From Tilletia caries (taxonomy: Eukaryota > Basidiomycota > Exobasidiomycetes > Tilletiales > Tilletiaceae), in NCBI GenBank assembly GCA_032718865.1, contig JALUTQ010000003.1, forward strand, positions 1,146,001 to 1,210,000: a stretch of 64,000 bases of DNA, read 5' to 3'. A program made the position numbers and the translations under genes. Shown piece by piece: positions 20,627 through 37,413 of the stretch (position 1 is the stretch's first letter; each line of letters starts with the position of its first letter). The notes under the pieces are model-generated. The model worked only from the letters and a program-made list of their open reading frames with translations. It ran no database searches and was not told the origin of the DNA.

Positions 20627-22095
20627 TTCATGCACATCTTGGCGGTGCGGTGAAGATGTGATCGGATTGAACGGGAGAGAAGAAAAGTCAGAAGAGTGCG
20701 AGCGAAGGTGTGGGGCAGCGTACCCGAGGTATGCGTGTGGTAGACGCCAGGAATCCATTGGTCAAATGCAATGCCTTCGGGCAAGGTGCCAAGGTAGAGA
20801 CGACTACTGAGCGACTGAGGAGTGAGGAAGAGGACGTCCTGTCGATCATCTGAAGCGTTGAGAGGGTTTGACAAAGGGAATATTCCCCAGACTTTAGTAC
20901 TGGGGTCTTTTTGTCCGGTCAAGCACACAGTCAGTGACCGTCTGGACGGTCAGCGTCCGCGGTCCAAGTTTTGCCAGACAACACAACCACCTCCACCAGT
21001 CCGTCGATACCTCACCAACCTCGTAAGTAGACACATCAGCATACACCTTGCCTTGCAAACTGACTTCCTTTCATCTCCCTCTGTTTTCTCCAACACCAGC
21101 CTACAGCCTACGCGCGGACGGAACGAGAGCGCGCGCGTTCTTCCCTCTGCTGGCTGGATCCTTGGTTCCCTCCGCCTCCGCCGTCTCTTCCGCAGACCGG
21201 TGCAAGACTCGTCACTCCATCACTCAAGACATCACCATTCAACTTCCATCCGTCGCTCGTGACTCGTGAGTAGCTCGTTCAATAGCTGGCTCGCACTCGT
21301 TATCAGTCGCATCGTGGCTCGTGCTGAAAACTTATCTATTCCCTCCACTCCGTGCTCACAGATCAGGCCTCGCTCAGCTCCCAGTGCTTCAGTAAAGCCA
21401 TCCAGCATCAAGGCATCTTCAGCAGGAGCCAAGCTCATGCTACTTACGCGTGACTGGTGAGTACTTCCATGTCCTGTACCCCTATCTCCCTGAATACTCA
21501 TTGGATCTCTTTCTCACTCTTCCGCGTCGCCAGTGAGGATTGTACTGTGAAGTCGAGGCGAAGACGAAGATTGGGCCTTGGGGAACGGTTTCTGGTCAGT
21601 CTGAACCATGCTCCCAAGCCTCATGCCTCATTAGTCATTGCCCATCGTGCCTGCTGACTCTCTGATACTTTCATTTCACCCGAGGAACAGAACAAGCAGG
21701 TAAAGGCCAGGTGTCCATCTCGCAGGCGCATTTTCTGGGCTCCGTCACGTCGCATTCCCCGTTGGCTGTTACTAACCGCACATCACGCTGAATCGCACTC
21801 TCACATCTTGCTTTGGAACACGGTGCATATTCAGGAGTCAGGTCCAGGTTCAGATATAGATAAATATATCGCGTCGCATACTAACCGCCGAATTGCGAAG
21901 TCTGCTGAATCACACTCTTTCATTTTTCTTTTGGAACACGGTGCATTCAGGATCAGGACCAGGTTCAGATACCGATACGGACACGACTGCTATCGTTACG
22001 GGACAACATTGCGACTTGGGTTTGCGGCGAGAATAACTCAGGCACGGGCAAGGATGCACGGAAAGGAATGAGTATACAAGGTTGACGATGACCGA
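20627..22095 (+). other. Spliced-looking non-coding stretch with a local duplication
   Basis: No long coding frame. On the plus strand four GT..AG-like introns follow one another (donors near 21013, 21265, 21457 and 21598; acceptors near 21101, 21361, 21533 and later), separating segments of about 60-160 nt. This suggests a spliced non-coding transcript or a decayed gene. At 21789-21858 and 21904-21980 a block of about 75 bp is repeated in tandem with divergence (shared GGAACACGGTGCAT and CCAGGTTCAGATA). A GTCCGCGGTCC/GTCTGGAC cluster near 20937-20985 resembles termini of element B. Confidence 0.35.
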
Positions 22096-22099
22096 TTGT

Positions 22100-26640
<4,541 letters not shown>

Positions 26641-26713
26641 AAGAGCGAGTACATGGGAGTGAGGACGTTCAATTTTTCATTCAGTGGGACAGATAGAAGA
26701 CTGTAGACTCCTC

Positions 26714-27439
26714 CAGGGCTCGGCACGACTATGGGATTTTACGACTATTACGACTATAGCCTCATACGACTATGAGCGACTATAGTCATAGTCGCTGATA
26801 GTCGCACTTACGACTATGACTATGACTATGACTATGACTATGCTCCAGAAAATGTAAGACAATAGTCGCCATAGTCGTTAAAAATCTGGTCTAAAATTGA
26901 TTTTGCGACTATAGTTGGACAATAGCTGGACGTCAAGGCTATAGTCGCAGCAAACAATTCGGCTATAGTCCGACTATAGCATGTCATGGTCTGACTATAG
27001 CTTGGAGTTGCGACTATAGCCGCAGGCCCGACCGCCACCGCTATAGTCAGACTATGACATCTATTGCCCATGAAACACTATAGCCAGTCATAGTGCGACT
27101 ATTATTGTTGGATAGTCGAACCATAGCCTGACTATATCCGATTTTAGACAATTAAAAGCGACCTACACTATAACTATTTATAGTCTGAAATTTGACGTGC
27201 AACTATAGTGCGAAAATTATTGTCCCAAAGTCCGACTATAGTAGCGCACTGGCGTTCCAATTTTGGCTATAGTCACACTATAGTGCAAAATTTGGCTGCG
27301 CAAAATCCTGCGACTATAGTCGACTATGGCACTATAGTCAGACTTGCGACTATGACTATTTCGGATTTTCAAAAAACGCCTACGACTACGACTATGACTA
27401 TGCCAAAAAACGTGCGACTATAGTCGGAGCCGAGCCCTG
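26714..27439. mobile_element. Motif-saturated island D (CGACTATAGTCG), hAT-like, 8-bp duplication
   Basis: A 726-bp element begins CAGGGCTCGGC at 26714 and ends with its exact reverse complement at 27439. It is flanked by identical 8-mers GACTCCTC (26706-26713 and 27440-27447). CAGGG termini and an 8-bp duplication are hallmarks of the hAT superfamily. The inside is filled from end to end with GACTATAG/CTATAGTC on both strands, often as the palindrome CGACTATAGTCG, and with little clear spacer. There is no coding frame of note. Confidence 0.85.
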
Positions 27440-27447
27440 GACTCCTC

Positions 27448-28112
27448 CAGTGCCCAAAGCATCCATCGGTCCAGTGACGCTGTGGGAGACTGCCGAAAAA
27501 CCTTTGCAACTTCGAGACATCGCTTGAAAGTAAGCTGGTGACCGCGGTCCAGAGTCTGGACCCTCATACTGATTGCAAGGACCGTCTGGCGTTTAACAAA
27601 TGGGGTTATATCTGCCCCTTAGATTTTTACGGCCGAGAAAAAGTGTTGCAACATCCCTCGAATGAAATTCTTCAAAAACTCCTTTAAATCTTCTCAAACT
27701 TCGCCTGGGTGTCCGTGTTCTAAGCATCCATCGACGCTCTCGATTTCTCCCAGTTTTCTTTTTTTGAAGATAGCAATTTGCTGTTCACATGCCGTCCTTG
27801 CGCCGTTCGTTGCCCGTTTCTGTCTGTCTTCTACCTCCACTTTTTCCCACGCCTTCGATAGCCATAGTCAAAAAGTCAAAACCCTCCGAGGAAGTTCATA
27901 GCCATAGTCAAAACTCAAAACCCTCCGAGAAAGTTGAAAGGTCTTCAACTTTTTGACGAACGCATCACGATTCACGCAGCTACCAACTGCCCAACTTACT
28001 CCAGCGTTCACCAACCTTCAACTCTGACCTGCCTAAAATTTACAAGTCGTGCCAGTCGTAAGTTGCTTGAGATACACGCCTACATCTACCAGGTGATGGT
28101 GCCCCAGAATGC
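27448..28112. other. Low-complexity accessory sequence, no gene seen
   Basis: Contains a short tandem duplication at about 27857-27945 (CATAGCCATAGTCAAAA blocks followed by AACCCTCCGAG). The GGTCCAGAGTCTGGACC palindrome near 27546 resembles the motif of element B. Open frames here are short and without family resemblance. Confidence 0.4.
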
Positions 28113-28172
28113 TACTGACTACTGACTACTGACTACTGACTACTGACTACTGACTACTGACTACTGACTACT
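28113..28172. repeat. Tandem heptanucleotide repeat (TACTGAC)n
   Basis: About eight perfect copies of TACTGAC in direct orientation. Confidence 0.9.
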
Positions 28173-28511
28173 CGTCAGTCCATATTGATCCATCAACTGT
28201 GGCCTGTGGGTCACCGATAAGGTATGCAATACACATATCACATTACACCTTTGGGGAGTTCTATCTGCTCAGTGCTCATCATCTATATTGTGTGGAAAAT
28301 CATGGCGGAGAGCTCGAAGGGTAGCGAAGCTACCCTGAGAGCGAGGCGCGGTAAGCGTCAGTCCATATCGATTTATCAACTGTGGCCTGTGGGTCACCGA
28401 TCAGGTATGCAATACACATGTTACATTACATCTTTGGGGAGTTCTATGTCTATCTGCTCATCACCTATCTTGTGTGGAAAATCATTGCGGAGAGCGAGGC
28501 GCGGAGGGCGT
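28173..28511. repeat. Tandem duplication, two units of about 155-183 bp
   Basis: The unit starting CGTCAGTCCATAT at 28173 is repeated from 28356 (CGTCAGTCCATATCG) with about ten differences and small indels. A third, partial echo (AGGTATGCAAT.CACAT) lies near 28556. No coding role is apparent. Confidence 0.8.
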
Positions 28512-28737
28512 CTATGTGATTTGAATGATTGACTGTGCTTCTGGGCCATTGTTTTAGGTATGCAATCCACATCCGACAGGTCACTGCATTGAGCACGCCT
28601 TTTTGAGAATTCGAGTCTAAGATATCCAGACCAAGCATTAAGCAACATCAGTCATCAAGAGTCAAGACATGCATGTTTCTTGGTACTTTTCATTTCCCGT
28701 TCATATTCTAATTTCTATAAACTCATGGCCTCAAAAA

Positions 28738-28930
28738 GTCTGGGGAACACTCTGGCTCAAAAGCCAGGCCGGTGGGATCTGTATGGGCCCAGCCAGCGGG
28801 GGACCGTCCCGGCGGCGTTTTCCGAACTATCCCGGGACCGACTGGGAGCGAAATCCTGGGACCCGCTCCAGGACAGGCCTGGGACCGTCCCAGATGACCC
28901 ATGGGATCGACCGGACCCCCCAGATCAGCA
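28738..28930. mobile_element. Fragment of the GGGACnGTCCC island family
   Basis: A stretch of about 90 bp (28778-28866, from GATCTGTATGGGCCCAGCC onward) is nearly identical to 42366-42452 in island G and shares its GGGACCGTCCC motif in both orientations. Termini are unclear, so this is probably a truncated or internally deleted copy. Confidence 0.5.
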
Positions 28931-29379
28931 CTCCCAGATCACTTTCCACAGACAGCCAATGCAATCACAGCCAAGAATGGACCATAGAACAAGTACACAA
29001 CTTGATTGGAGTCACATGACATAGGACACAGGTAAATGGTGACTGGGACCTGGGTGGGTACTGAGGAGTGAGTGAGTGACTGTGGAGAGAGAAGCCAAAA
29101 GGCATGTGGAGAATGGGCCTTCAACTATTCGAGAAAGCGGTGACTGATGCTGGCATGGGTGATCGAGAAAGATGCGACTTGGTGATGCTTGAGGCCAGAA
29201 GAAGTCAGAAGAGAAGCGGAACCGAACAATGAGTGGGAAAGCTGAGGCTGAGCTCTGTTGATCAGAGGCTGTTCGCGTTGGCGGCGGCAGCGGCGGCGGC
29301 GAAGGCGGAGCGAACGTCGTTGTCCTCACTGCCGGCCTTGGAGATGCCTTTCTCGTGTCGCTGGAAGGCGCCAAACTTA

Positions 29380-30829
29380 GTTCTGTCCGCTTCTTAGGTA
29401 GCATTCAGCACGCTGTAAGAATGAGGGAAGGGTTCAGCTGCATGTACGGTCGATCAAGCAGATGGGAACATTGAAATTTACCGTCTCCCCTTCTCTGCGT
29501 CCTTCCGCGTGGTGGAGAGCAGTTTAGTGACGTACTCGTCAAGCTTCTCCCACCATCCCTCCACAGGTTCACCGTCGACCTGGCGAGGGTTGTTTTTGAT
29601 TGCAAAGCTCCGCTAAATGCAATGGATCACTGTTAGTACTGTCTCCTCGCTCAGAGACCAGATGTATGCGCTCACTCACGATGTATGCCACGCGGAGCAC
29701 GCGTTCTTTCGTCACCGGGACGCCGTAGCTCTTGGTGAGCTTGATGTAGAGTTCGTATAGGTCCTGCTTGGACTTGTTCTTGTCCACTCCAAGCGACCAA
29801 TGGTACTGCAAGTAGGAAGAATGAAGGTCATCATGAGTCAGGAGCAGGTACGAGCAGTGTCCCTGCTCACTCACCTTGTCTCGTACGTGAGAGCGCAGAT
29901 TGTTCACCTTTTTCTTGATCAGAGATGAGACGAGTGCCAGGAAGTGCACCTCCCCGGTCTTGTACCGCTCGGCAAAAGCGGGGCCGACGAGATCAGGGTT
30001 GCGTTCGAGGTAAATCTGCGATAGAAAAGTCTGACTGAGCGCATTCATCAAGGGCAGGTGAATGCTGATCGTCCACTCACTGAGGTCACCCTGGGAAGAT
30101 CTCCCTTCTCGCTGTATGTCTGAACGTCGGCACTGAAGAAGACGCTGGCTATCATGCGTTGAATGGCGACCTTGAAAACAATATATGATGAGCATCTGCA
30201 GTCCTTGGTACGCGCATGAATCAGAACTCTCACCGCATCAGCATCCGTGAGCTTACTCTCTGCCGACTTCTTCAGCTCTTTCACATCGCCCTCAACGCGG
30301 ACGAGCATCGACCGAGCTCTCTTCATCGCTGGGACAACCTCCTCGCGCAGCTCATTCGTTGTGGAAATGCCAACTCGGGCAAGCTGGGTCTGGAGAAGGG
30401 ACTGGCCGTACAGGCGGTACAGGTAGAAAGGACAGCAGTCCTCATTGGTCTCCTGAACGAAGGCGAGTAACGAAGGTCAACGCGGTATCATCTGTTGCGC
30501 AGCAGAGCAGTGTCAAGGTGAGTGAATGCACTCACGGTCATGTAATCCTGGCCGAATTGCACAAGGTCAGAGATGTGCAGCTTGCTCAACTTCACCCTCT
30601 TTGCCCACTCCTTCATGTCGGCAGGCAGCTGGTTGATCTTCGACGGGGTCCCGTCATCGTCCTCCTCTTCCATCTCGACCAGCTTGCGCTTCTGGCGGCG
30701 TGGAGGAGATTCATCCTCATCGCTCAAGTCGAATGCAGTGCGGGCGCTGGCACGATGCGCCGGTGACGCGTTGCGGCGCGGCGGTGTGTCCTGCAGGACG
30801 GAGAAGTCGCTTAATCCGGATCCTGACAT
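29380..30829 (-). CDS. TE-associated companion protein, function unknown (multi-exon)
   Basis: Start is MSGSGLSDFSVLQD at 30829. An N-terminal exon has a basic/acidic disordered stretch and then NQLPADMKEWAKRVKLSKLH. Further exons follow at short intervals: AMKRARSMLVRVEGDVKELKK near 30300, NPDLVGPAFAERYKTGEVHF and LALVSSLIKKKVNNLRSHV near 29990-29880, then WSLGVDKNKSKQDLYELYIKLTKSYGVPVT near 29790, ending near VEGWWEKLDEYVTKLLSTTR. I do not recognise a catalytic family. The predicted protein is largely helical. It is divergent from the transposase-like gene at 30985 with only about 155 bp between starts, which suggests co-expression as a transposon gene pair. Confidence 0.55.
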
Positions 30830-30984
30830 GGTGATTGGGTGAGTGCTGTTTGGTTGGTGTCGTTCTTGGCTGGTGGTGATGGAGAGCGAGTGGGATGGAC
30901 CCAAAAATTTCACCAAGTCTTTTTTCAGGAGGGGAGAGCCAGTCATCCGGTTCCAGCTCCCATCCAGCAGTTCATCGCCTCAAC
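30830..30984. promoter_or_regulatory. Bidirectional promoter region of the transposon-like gene pair
   Basis: The 155-bp gap between two divergent ATGs must drive both genes. No specific element could be named. Confidence 0.4.
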
Positions 30985-33900
30985 ATGCCGGCTTCACGAG
31001 CAGATCCAGACGCAGTTCAGCGTGAAATTGGATCCCACTTCCAAGTCGTCCCTGGGCGGTTTCCTGTGCACGTCAAATGCCTGGCCTGCGGTCACGAAGG
31101 TTCGAAGCCGTTTCGGTATGCGCCCTCGGCATTGAAGGAGCACATCAGCTCCAAGAAGCATGAAAAGAACGCGAGGAACTTCCATCCTGCTCGAGATACA
31201 GTGGTCAGTTCAGCTTGTACTGTTCATACTTCATCTGACGACGGCTGATACCTTCTTTCTGTTCACTCAGATTTCCGCTTATGACCTTCCGCTGCCATTC
31301 GATGGGTTTGCAGATGACGACGGGGAGGACAGTGCTCCTGCTTTTGCGGACGACGCTGCTTTGCCGATCTGGTTCGATGGAGAGAGCCGAGACGCCTTCT
31401 GGATGATGGTCGACCAGCGTGAAGATGTCATTGCGGGTCTCGAAGTCGAGCTGGCCGAATTGCGTCGCGAGGAACAGGCTCTCGCTGATGCGCATGCAGC
31501 GCACGGAAATCCAATGCGGCATCTTCTTGGGCAAGAGCAAGGATCATGGGGCCCGTTCAAAGAGAAGAGGGTGAGCTTGTTGTCTGGTTGATGTGTTAGT
31601 CGCAGCTGTATTGTGACTTACCAGTCGGAACGGCTGTTTCTGTCTTCAGATCTTCGCAGCTTTGAGCTTCCTCCTCAGTCCTCGTCAAGCCCACTCGCTC
31701 ACCAGTCTCGAGCACGCCCTTGGGCTTGCGGAAGCTCTGGGCGCTCACAACGTCCCCAGCATCAACGTATGTAAGAAGGCCCTCGCGCGAATCTACCTCG
31801 GCGGCAAGGAGAAGTTGGTCCGCTCTACGGACGCGGACGGGAACATCTTCTGGAGGAACTCGGTCGCGACTCTCCTCAAGGATGTGAGCTGCTGTCGCCT
31901 GATACTCTGAGACAGAAGAGCTGAAGAGCTGGTTGACATAGTACTGCTTTACAGGACTTTGCAAACGTGAATGCGCGACAAAAAATGAACTTCCTTCCTC
32001 GCCGCACGTCAATCGTAAGGGAGCTTCGGGACGGCGTTGCGGTCGCTGTCAACTCAGACGAACGAACCGTGGCACCGATGATCAGATTCGACAACGGGAA
32101 AGAGGTTTGGATTAAACAGGTCTACGAGTATGGAGAGCAGTTGATCTTTCCTCAATGCTTCTTCGAGGGAGAGAACGGAACGATTTCTGGCGAGGGACGG
32201 CTGGTGCGGCGGGAAGGAAATCAACTTCGTCTCACCGACATACGAACGACATTCCGAGCGGAACTTCTGAATCACGAGTCGAACAGGAGGCTCAGTGCAC
32301 TCAGTCTCGGTGAGGTCGGCTTGCTGTTAATCAGCGTACGTTGTGTTGTGGCTGATGATATTTGATTGTACTCTCTCAGTCGATGGAGACCAAGAGCTCT
32401 CGCATGTCAATTCTGATCGTGTTTGCTGCGATGGCAAACGTCTTTTCAGCATACCAATCGTTCTGTTCATCGACGATCTGTCTGGAGCAAGGTCAAAGCG
32501 ATGGAACAAGCACGAGGCCACGTACCTTTCAAACGCCACTCTTGATCGATCGGATTTGGACCTGGACTCCAACATCAAACTCGTGTCCATCAGCAAAGCG
32601 GTGTCGGGGGAGGGGCAACTGTCAGCCATTGTGGACGAGCTCATGTGAGTCAGCGAGAGATGTGTCGATGTCTGTACTTCAACTGAATGGCTCATCTCCT
32701 CCTTCGAGTGGTCGCAGCCACCTCCATCAGAATCCCTTCACTGCGTATGACTGCGAGCTCAAGGAAGACGTGATGGTACGACCGTACCTGCTGTCGGTCA
32801 TGGCAGACAATCCAATGGCAGCGAGTTTGACCTCGTCGATCGGACTGATGGGCAACAAGTGCTGCCGCATGTGCGACGTGGACGGCAGCAAAGAGACTCT
32901 GCAAACCGCCGAAGGATTCGTTCGCTATCTCCGACCAGGGTCGGCTCGATCGGTGCAGACGATCAAAGCAGCGCTGACAGAGCAACTCGATGCTGCAGAG
33001 CGAGGACAGCCACAGTCGTTCATCAATGAGCTGCGCAAGCAGACTGGCATCAAGGACACTCTCACAACGAAGTTCTGTGACACCTTGACGGAGCTGCGAC
33101 GCCAACTGCGAGAACAAGGCCAAAGTCGAGACGAGATTGATCAAGCTGCGCACCAAAGAAGGAGAGAGATCGAGTCAGGAAATTGGTACGGCCCGCTGCT
33201 TCGTTTGCATGGTGAGAATCAGTAATGTTCCGAGTCATTCCACTTTTGAACACCAGTCGAGACCAATAATTTTCTCTCAGATGTCACAGGATTCGAAGTT
33301 TGTGCCGGCCTGCCCATTGAGGCACTTCATACGTGGCTACTTGGGCCGATGAAGTACCTAGTCGCGGAAGTGACCCGGACGGTCAAGAAAGAGACAGCCC
33401 TCTTCCAAGAAGTCGCTGCCCGACTGTCGTCGATGGACCTGGACGGTATCGGAGAGTCATCTTCGTTGGACGGAACGTACCTACTCAACAACTCTGGCGG
33501 ATTGACCGGCAAGGACATGCGTGCGCTTTCACAAGTACTCTGGCTGGCACTTCTTCCGCTGCGGGATCAAGGCAAGATCCAAGAGAGTCTTTGGGCGGCT
33601 TGCAGATGGGCTGCAGTGATCACTCGTCTGGTGCTGGTGGAAGAAATTCCGAGGTCAGAAGGAAACGAGTACCAGGCGAGTAGCTTCGAAGTTGGAATGA
33701 GTACAACGCAATTTGAATTGCATGAGAACTGGCTTTACATGTCCGCAGACACAGTTTAGGACCGCGCTTGCCAACTTCTTCGCTGCGATGGTTTTGGTTG
33801 ATCCAAAGCAGATGCGCAACAAACGAAAGTATCATCTGATGACGCATCTCGAAGCAGGCATCTCCTTGTACGGTCCGGCCAAGGGATTCGCCACCGAACG

Positions 33901-34896
33901 CTACGAGTCGTTCAACACTGTTGCAAGGAACGCGAGCATGTGCTCCAACCGCGCAGCTCCCTCCCGCGATATCGCCCTGCGCTTGTACGGTCAAGAGCTC
34001 GTGCGACAGGTGATGCTCGAGGGACGAGGAGCGACACGAAGACGCTTCTTCTTTAGTTCGTTTTGCGCACGGCTTTCAAGACGGCGCGTTGCTCAAGCTC
34101 TACGGAGTGGAAGCACGCAAGAGGAAACTGGTTCCAGGTCAGCAGCTTTGAATTCATGATGGTATTGATTTGCATCTGACTTCTCTTCATTCAGGTTCAT
34201 TTCAGCGCGAGCAGGTCGAGCGGACGGTGATAACCAGATGCTTCGGAGATGCTGCCTTGCATCTCTTCGACGAGGAGTACGTCGACTCTTCGGAGCTGGA
34301 ATATCATTCCCTTCGCTTTGTCGTTTCAAATGCCCACGAGCGCATATACCCGGACTCTTTCGTTCAGGTCGACGCTCGGCTTCCTCCTGAAACAGAGGAA
34401 GAGGGACATTGCTCGGTAAGTCCATCTACACTTCTGATGGTACATACATCATAGTTGATACTTCCTTCAATTGTCCAGACTTCCGTTGTCCGCGTGCTTC
34501 AGATGTTCGGCGACCCGGTCGGACTCGAGGACGAGCATCCGAACGCCGCCAAAGGCCCCCTGTTTCTGGTCCAGCCAATGTATGCCGGTCATCTCAGTAC
34601 TCACGGCGTACGCACCCTCGTGTACGGGCAGGGAAGATACCTCCTCCCTTTTGCTGTGCGTGTCAACTGTCATGCTTCCATGACGGTCTGTTCGTTCTGC
34701 AGCTCCGCTGATGTTGTCACTCACACTTTCTCTCTGGCAGACAATCCGTGGAAAATTCAACATCTCCCATCACTGTGCCAAGCACAATGCCACGTCGTTG
34801 ACACTCGCCAACGGAGGCAGGAACGCGAGATCGTCACTGCATCCTCGTATGAGGTGGTACACGATCGTGACGACGCCCCTCAAGAAGCCATCCTGA
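30985..34896 (+). CDS. Large multi-exon transposase-like protein with zinc finger
   Basis: Start MPASRADPDAVQ at 30985. An N-terminal CX2C..HX4H finger (VKCLACGHEG to HISSKKHEKN) precedes an acidic linker. The central exons (about 31956-33760) contain IPIVLFIDDLSGARSKRWNK, then NPFTAYDCELKEDVM, MADNPMAASLTSSIG with a CRMC pair, and GLPIEALHTWLLGPMKYLV. Near 33780-34020 come HLMTHLEAGISLYGPA and FATERYESFN. A C-terminal exon has FNISHHCAKHNATSL. This order matches a large family of basidiomycete transposase-like proteins related to the Tnp2/Plavaka-KDZ types; I cannot choose the exact superfamily. Introns are short GT..AG. Most exons are open, so it could be intact. Confidence 0.65.
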
Positions 34897-36187
34897 ATGA
34901 CGGTCTTTGTCGGTCAGGGTGGGACTTCCACCACATCTATCAAGTTCCGGCTCAACTTCAATCGCTCGAGGAATTGATTCGCAGTCTTTGACTGGATCAA
35001 TCAGATCCATGACTTTGAATACACATCTCATGCTGTGGAATTGCCCGGAGACTGATTAATCTCTGAGCTCCATGACTGCCTGACCGCTGCGGCCACACGG
35101 AGAGACTTCCGACGATGGCGAGGGGCAGAAAGATGATGTTGATGATGAAGCCGGTAGAAATGCGATTGCAAATGACGAACATACAAGGGAACTCTTTGGG
35201 ACAACGAGAATGAGAATGAAGGGGAGGGGATAATGCAGCGAGTGTGTTGTTTGTGTGCGGAGTGTTGAGACCCGGCCCAAGAAAAGGGAGTGAGGAAGGA
35301 TGTGGACCCATGCCGGAACCCATCGCCATCCGTCTGCTGACCCCCTCCCCCTCCCTCCATCTCCTCCTCCATTTCCTCCTCAGCCTCCTCGTCATTCCCA
35401 CTCAGACCCGATCCCAAGCCAGGAAGACCCAAAGCACTAGCCCCAGAACCAAGGCCAATCGCTTCCCAGACAGGGAAGCAGACGGGGGGGACAGACGGGA
35501 GGGACGGAGACCGACGGCGGAGCCAGTCCTCGGGGAAGCGCTCGTGGCCGGGGATGTGCTTGAGCTGTTGAGCAAGAAGAAGAAGGATATGTAAGCAAGC
35601 TTGAACCCATGTCTGTGGTAAATGAGTGAAGGTACAAGACTCACAGGCGCTCGTGGGAGAAGAAGGGGAAGAGGTTGGCGTCGTCGAGGTACTAGCTGTA
35701 GCAATGAAAGAGAAGCGTGAGCTGTTAGCAGAGAGCGAGAAGAAGTGAAAGTAAGCAGAGGAGAGAGCGGTGAGCCTGGTCAGCGGTCAGCAGCAGATGG
35801 TCCAAAGAGAAGCAGGGCGAGAGCAGTCAGTGGTTAGCAGAGGGCTGGTGCATTGTCAGTGGGAGGAGTGAGAGAGAGACGTCAGTTAAAGGCGCAGCCA
35901 GCAGCAGCGTGATGGACTCACGGGGCAGATGCGCGTGCTGATGCATGGATGAATGGGATGGATGTCGGGATGGAGGGGTCGGTGCAAGGAGCTTGGTGCG
36001 TGGTGTGGTGTGGTGGTGCAGTGCAGAAGCAGCGCAAATTTTTTTCTTCTCTTCTCGACGTCTCTCGGCCGAGACCGCTCTCCAGCGCTGGCAGCTGGAT
36101 GCCTGAAAATCGCTAAGTTCCGTACTCTGCTGCATGGACGCTGTGTTGTAATTGAGGGAGCTGGTGGTGCTGTAATGAGCGATACAA
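34897..36187. other. No gene seen
   Basis: Frames here are short, overlapping on several strands and without family resemblance. Several GAGTGAGAGAG-like and GGTCAGCGGTCAGC short repeats occur near 35760-35880. The remains of the 3' end of the flanking transposon are probably included, but no terminal repeat was found. Confidence 0.35.
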
Positions 36188-36341
36188 AAAGAAAGATTAA
36201 CCCGGTCAAAATGAGATGCGGCGCACTGCGCCAAAAGCCGGCCGCAAAAAGGAGACGTTTCGTGGGTCGAACACGGTAAAAAACGTGGATCGGCCCAGGA
36301 ACATCCACGTTTGACCCCGGACATCCATGTTTTTTTTTTTT
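36188..36341 (+). repeat. Dispersed repeat of about 150 bp ending in poly(T), copy 1
   Basis: From GGTCAAAATGAGATGCGG to the T-run and ACTGAG this is over 95% identical to the reverse complement of 56710-56866. Both copies have a homopolymer tail followed by ACTGAG. This could be the 3' end of a retroposed element or a conserved transposon tip. Confidence 0.8.
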
Positions 36342-36582
36342 ACTGAGAACTAGTGGTACGCGGCGCCCGGTGGGCGCCTCTCAGACTGGGAAGAACGGTG
36401 AAAGAGATTCTATTCAAACAAAATATATGGCGTTTCGTGGGTGACCGTCATTTCGTGGCCGTGGGTTTCGTTGGTGGTGGTAACGTGGAAGCCGAAGTAG
36501 TGACATCGCTGTGGGTGTACAGGATCGATGTTCTTCTCACTCCGGCTATCCCACGGCCCGAATCGGAAGCAATGCATTTCTA

Positions 36583-36776
36583 TCACCTGGGCGGGGGGAC
36601 TTCGCCCCCCCGGACCCCCCCCCCCCCCCCAAAGTCCAAATGTATGAAGTACATCAGTCGTCTGGGTTGAAGAAATGTGTCGCTTCCAATACAGGAGCAA
36701 AGGTAGGTTACATAAAGGTCACGACTATGTATGGCATTGGGGGGGTCCGGGGGGGCGAAGTCCCCCCGCCCAGGTG
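36583..36776. mobile_element. Short palindromic-ended element (MITE candidate)
   Basis: A 39-bp G/C-run block starting CACCTGGGCGGGGGGACTTC at 36583 is mirrored by its reverse complement ending at 36776. Between them lie about 115 bp of unique sequence. No target duplication was found (CATTTCTAT versus ACCGTGCC), so it may be a foldback sequence instead of an insertion. Confidence 0.5.
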
Positions 36777-36952
36777 ACCGTGCCGGCCCGGCGACGGTGT
36801 GTGTGTAGGACGAAGCTGCCTCCCAAACAGTGGTTTGTAAGGTTTCTAACGCGCGGCGTGGCAAAAGCAACAAATCAGTTGTACACCGCTGTCGGCCCAC
36901 TGGCCTTACAATAAGCTGTACCACGGGCCTCGTGGAATGCGGTAAGGGCACA

Positions 36953-36980
36953 GCACTGCCACCTTCGGTGGCGTTTTAGA
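36953..36980 (+). repeat. 28-bp inverted repeat, left copy
   Basis: GCACTGCCACCTTCGGTGGC followed by GTTTTAGA. It contains a perfect GCCACC TTC GGTGGC hairpin and is matched exactly in inverse at 42996-43023. TTTTAGA and CCCTAAAA motifs recur inward from both copies. Confidence 0.85.
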
Positions 36981-37413
36981 TGCATTAAATTCCGACCTAC
37001 AACAGCGTTTTAGATCTTTTTCAGACAATCCCTAAAATCGACCGCTTATCCGGAGTTTTTAGGGCTATGCTAAATCTATACGGTTTTCTCACTGCGAAAA
37101 CGGGGTACCTAATACCCTATTACGTAAAATCAATCTATACCTCACTTTTTTGGATCTAAATCTCGCTTCATTTTGCCCGATCGAGCTATCATTACTGCTA
37201 GCTCCGTTACCCAAAGACTGCTCAGTTTCCTCGATTGGGAATTCTGTATGACCCGGACGAGTGGCTTCTAGGGTTTCTACATGATTCTGAAAGCATTCAT
37301 AACTTTTTTCTGACCAGAGCGATGCTGCATTTTGAAGACACCAAACCTCGTTTTTAAGTAATGTTACACGTATGTTCAAGTTGTGAGGAAGCTGTGTGTC
37401 AGTACACCTGTGT

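Noticed and set aside
19962..20634. Target duplication for island C
   Set aside because: Neither 8-bp nor 10-bp flanks match at any nearby boundary choice.
36601..36625. G/C homopolymer runs as assembly gaps
   Set aside because: The same block is present in inverse at 36738-36776, so the runs belong to a real inverted repeat, although their exact length may be miscalled.
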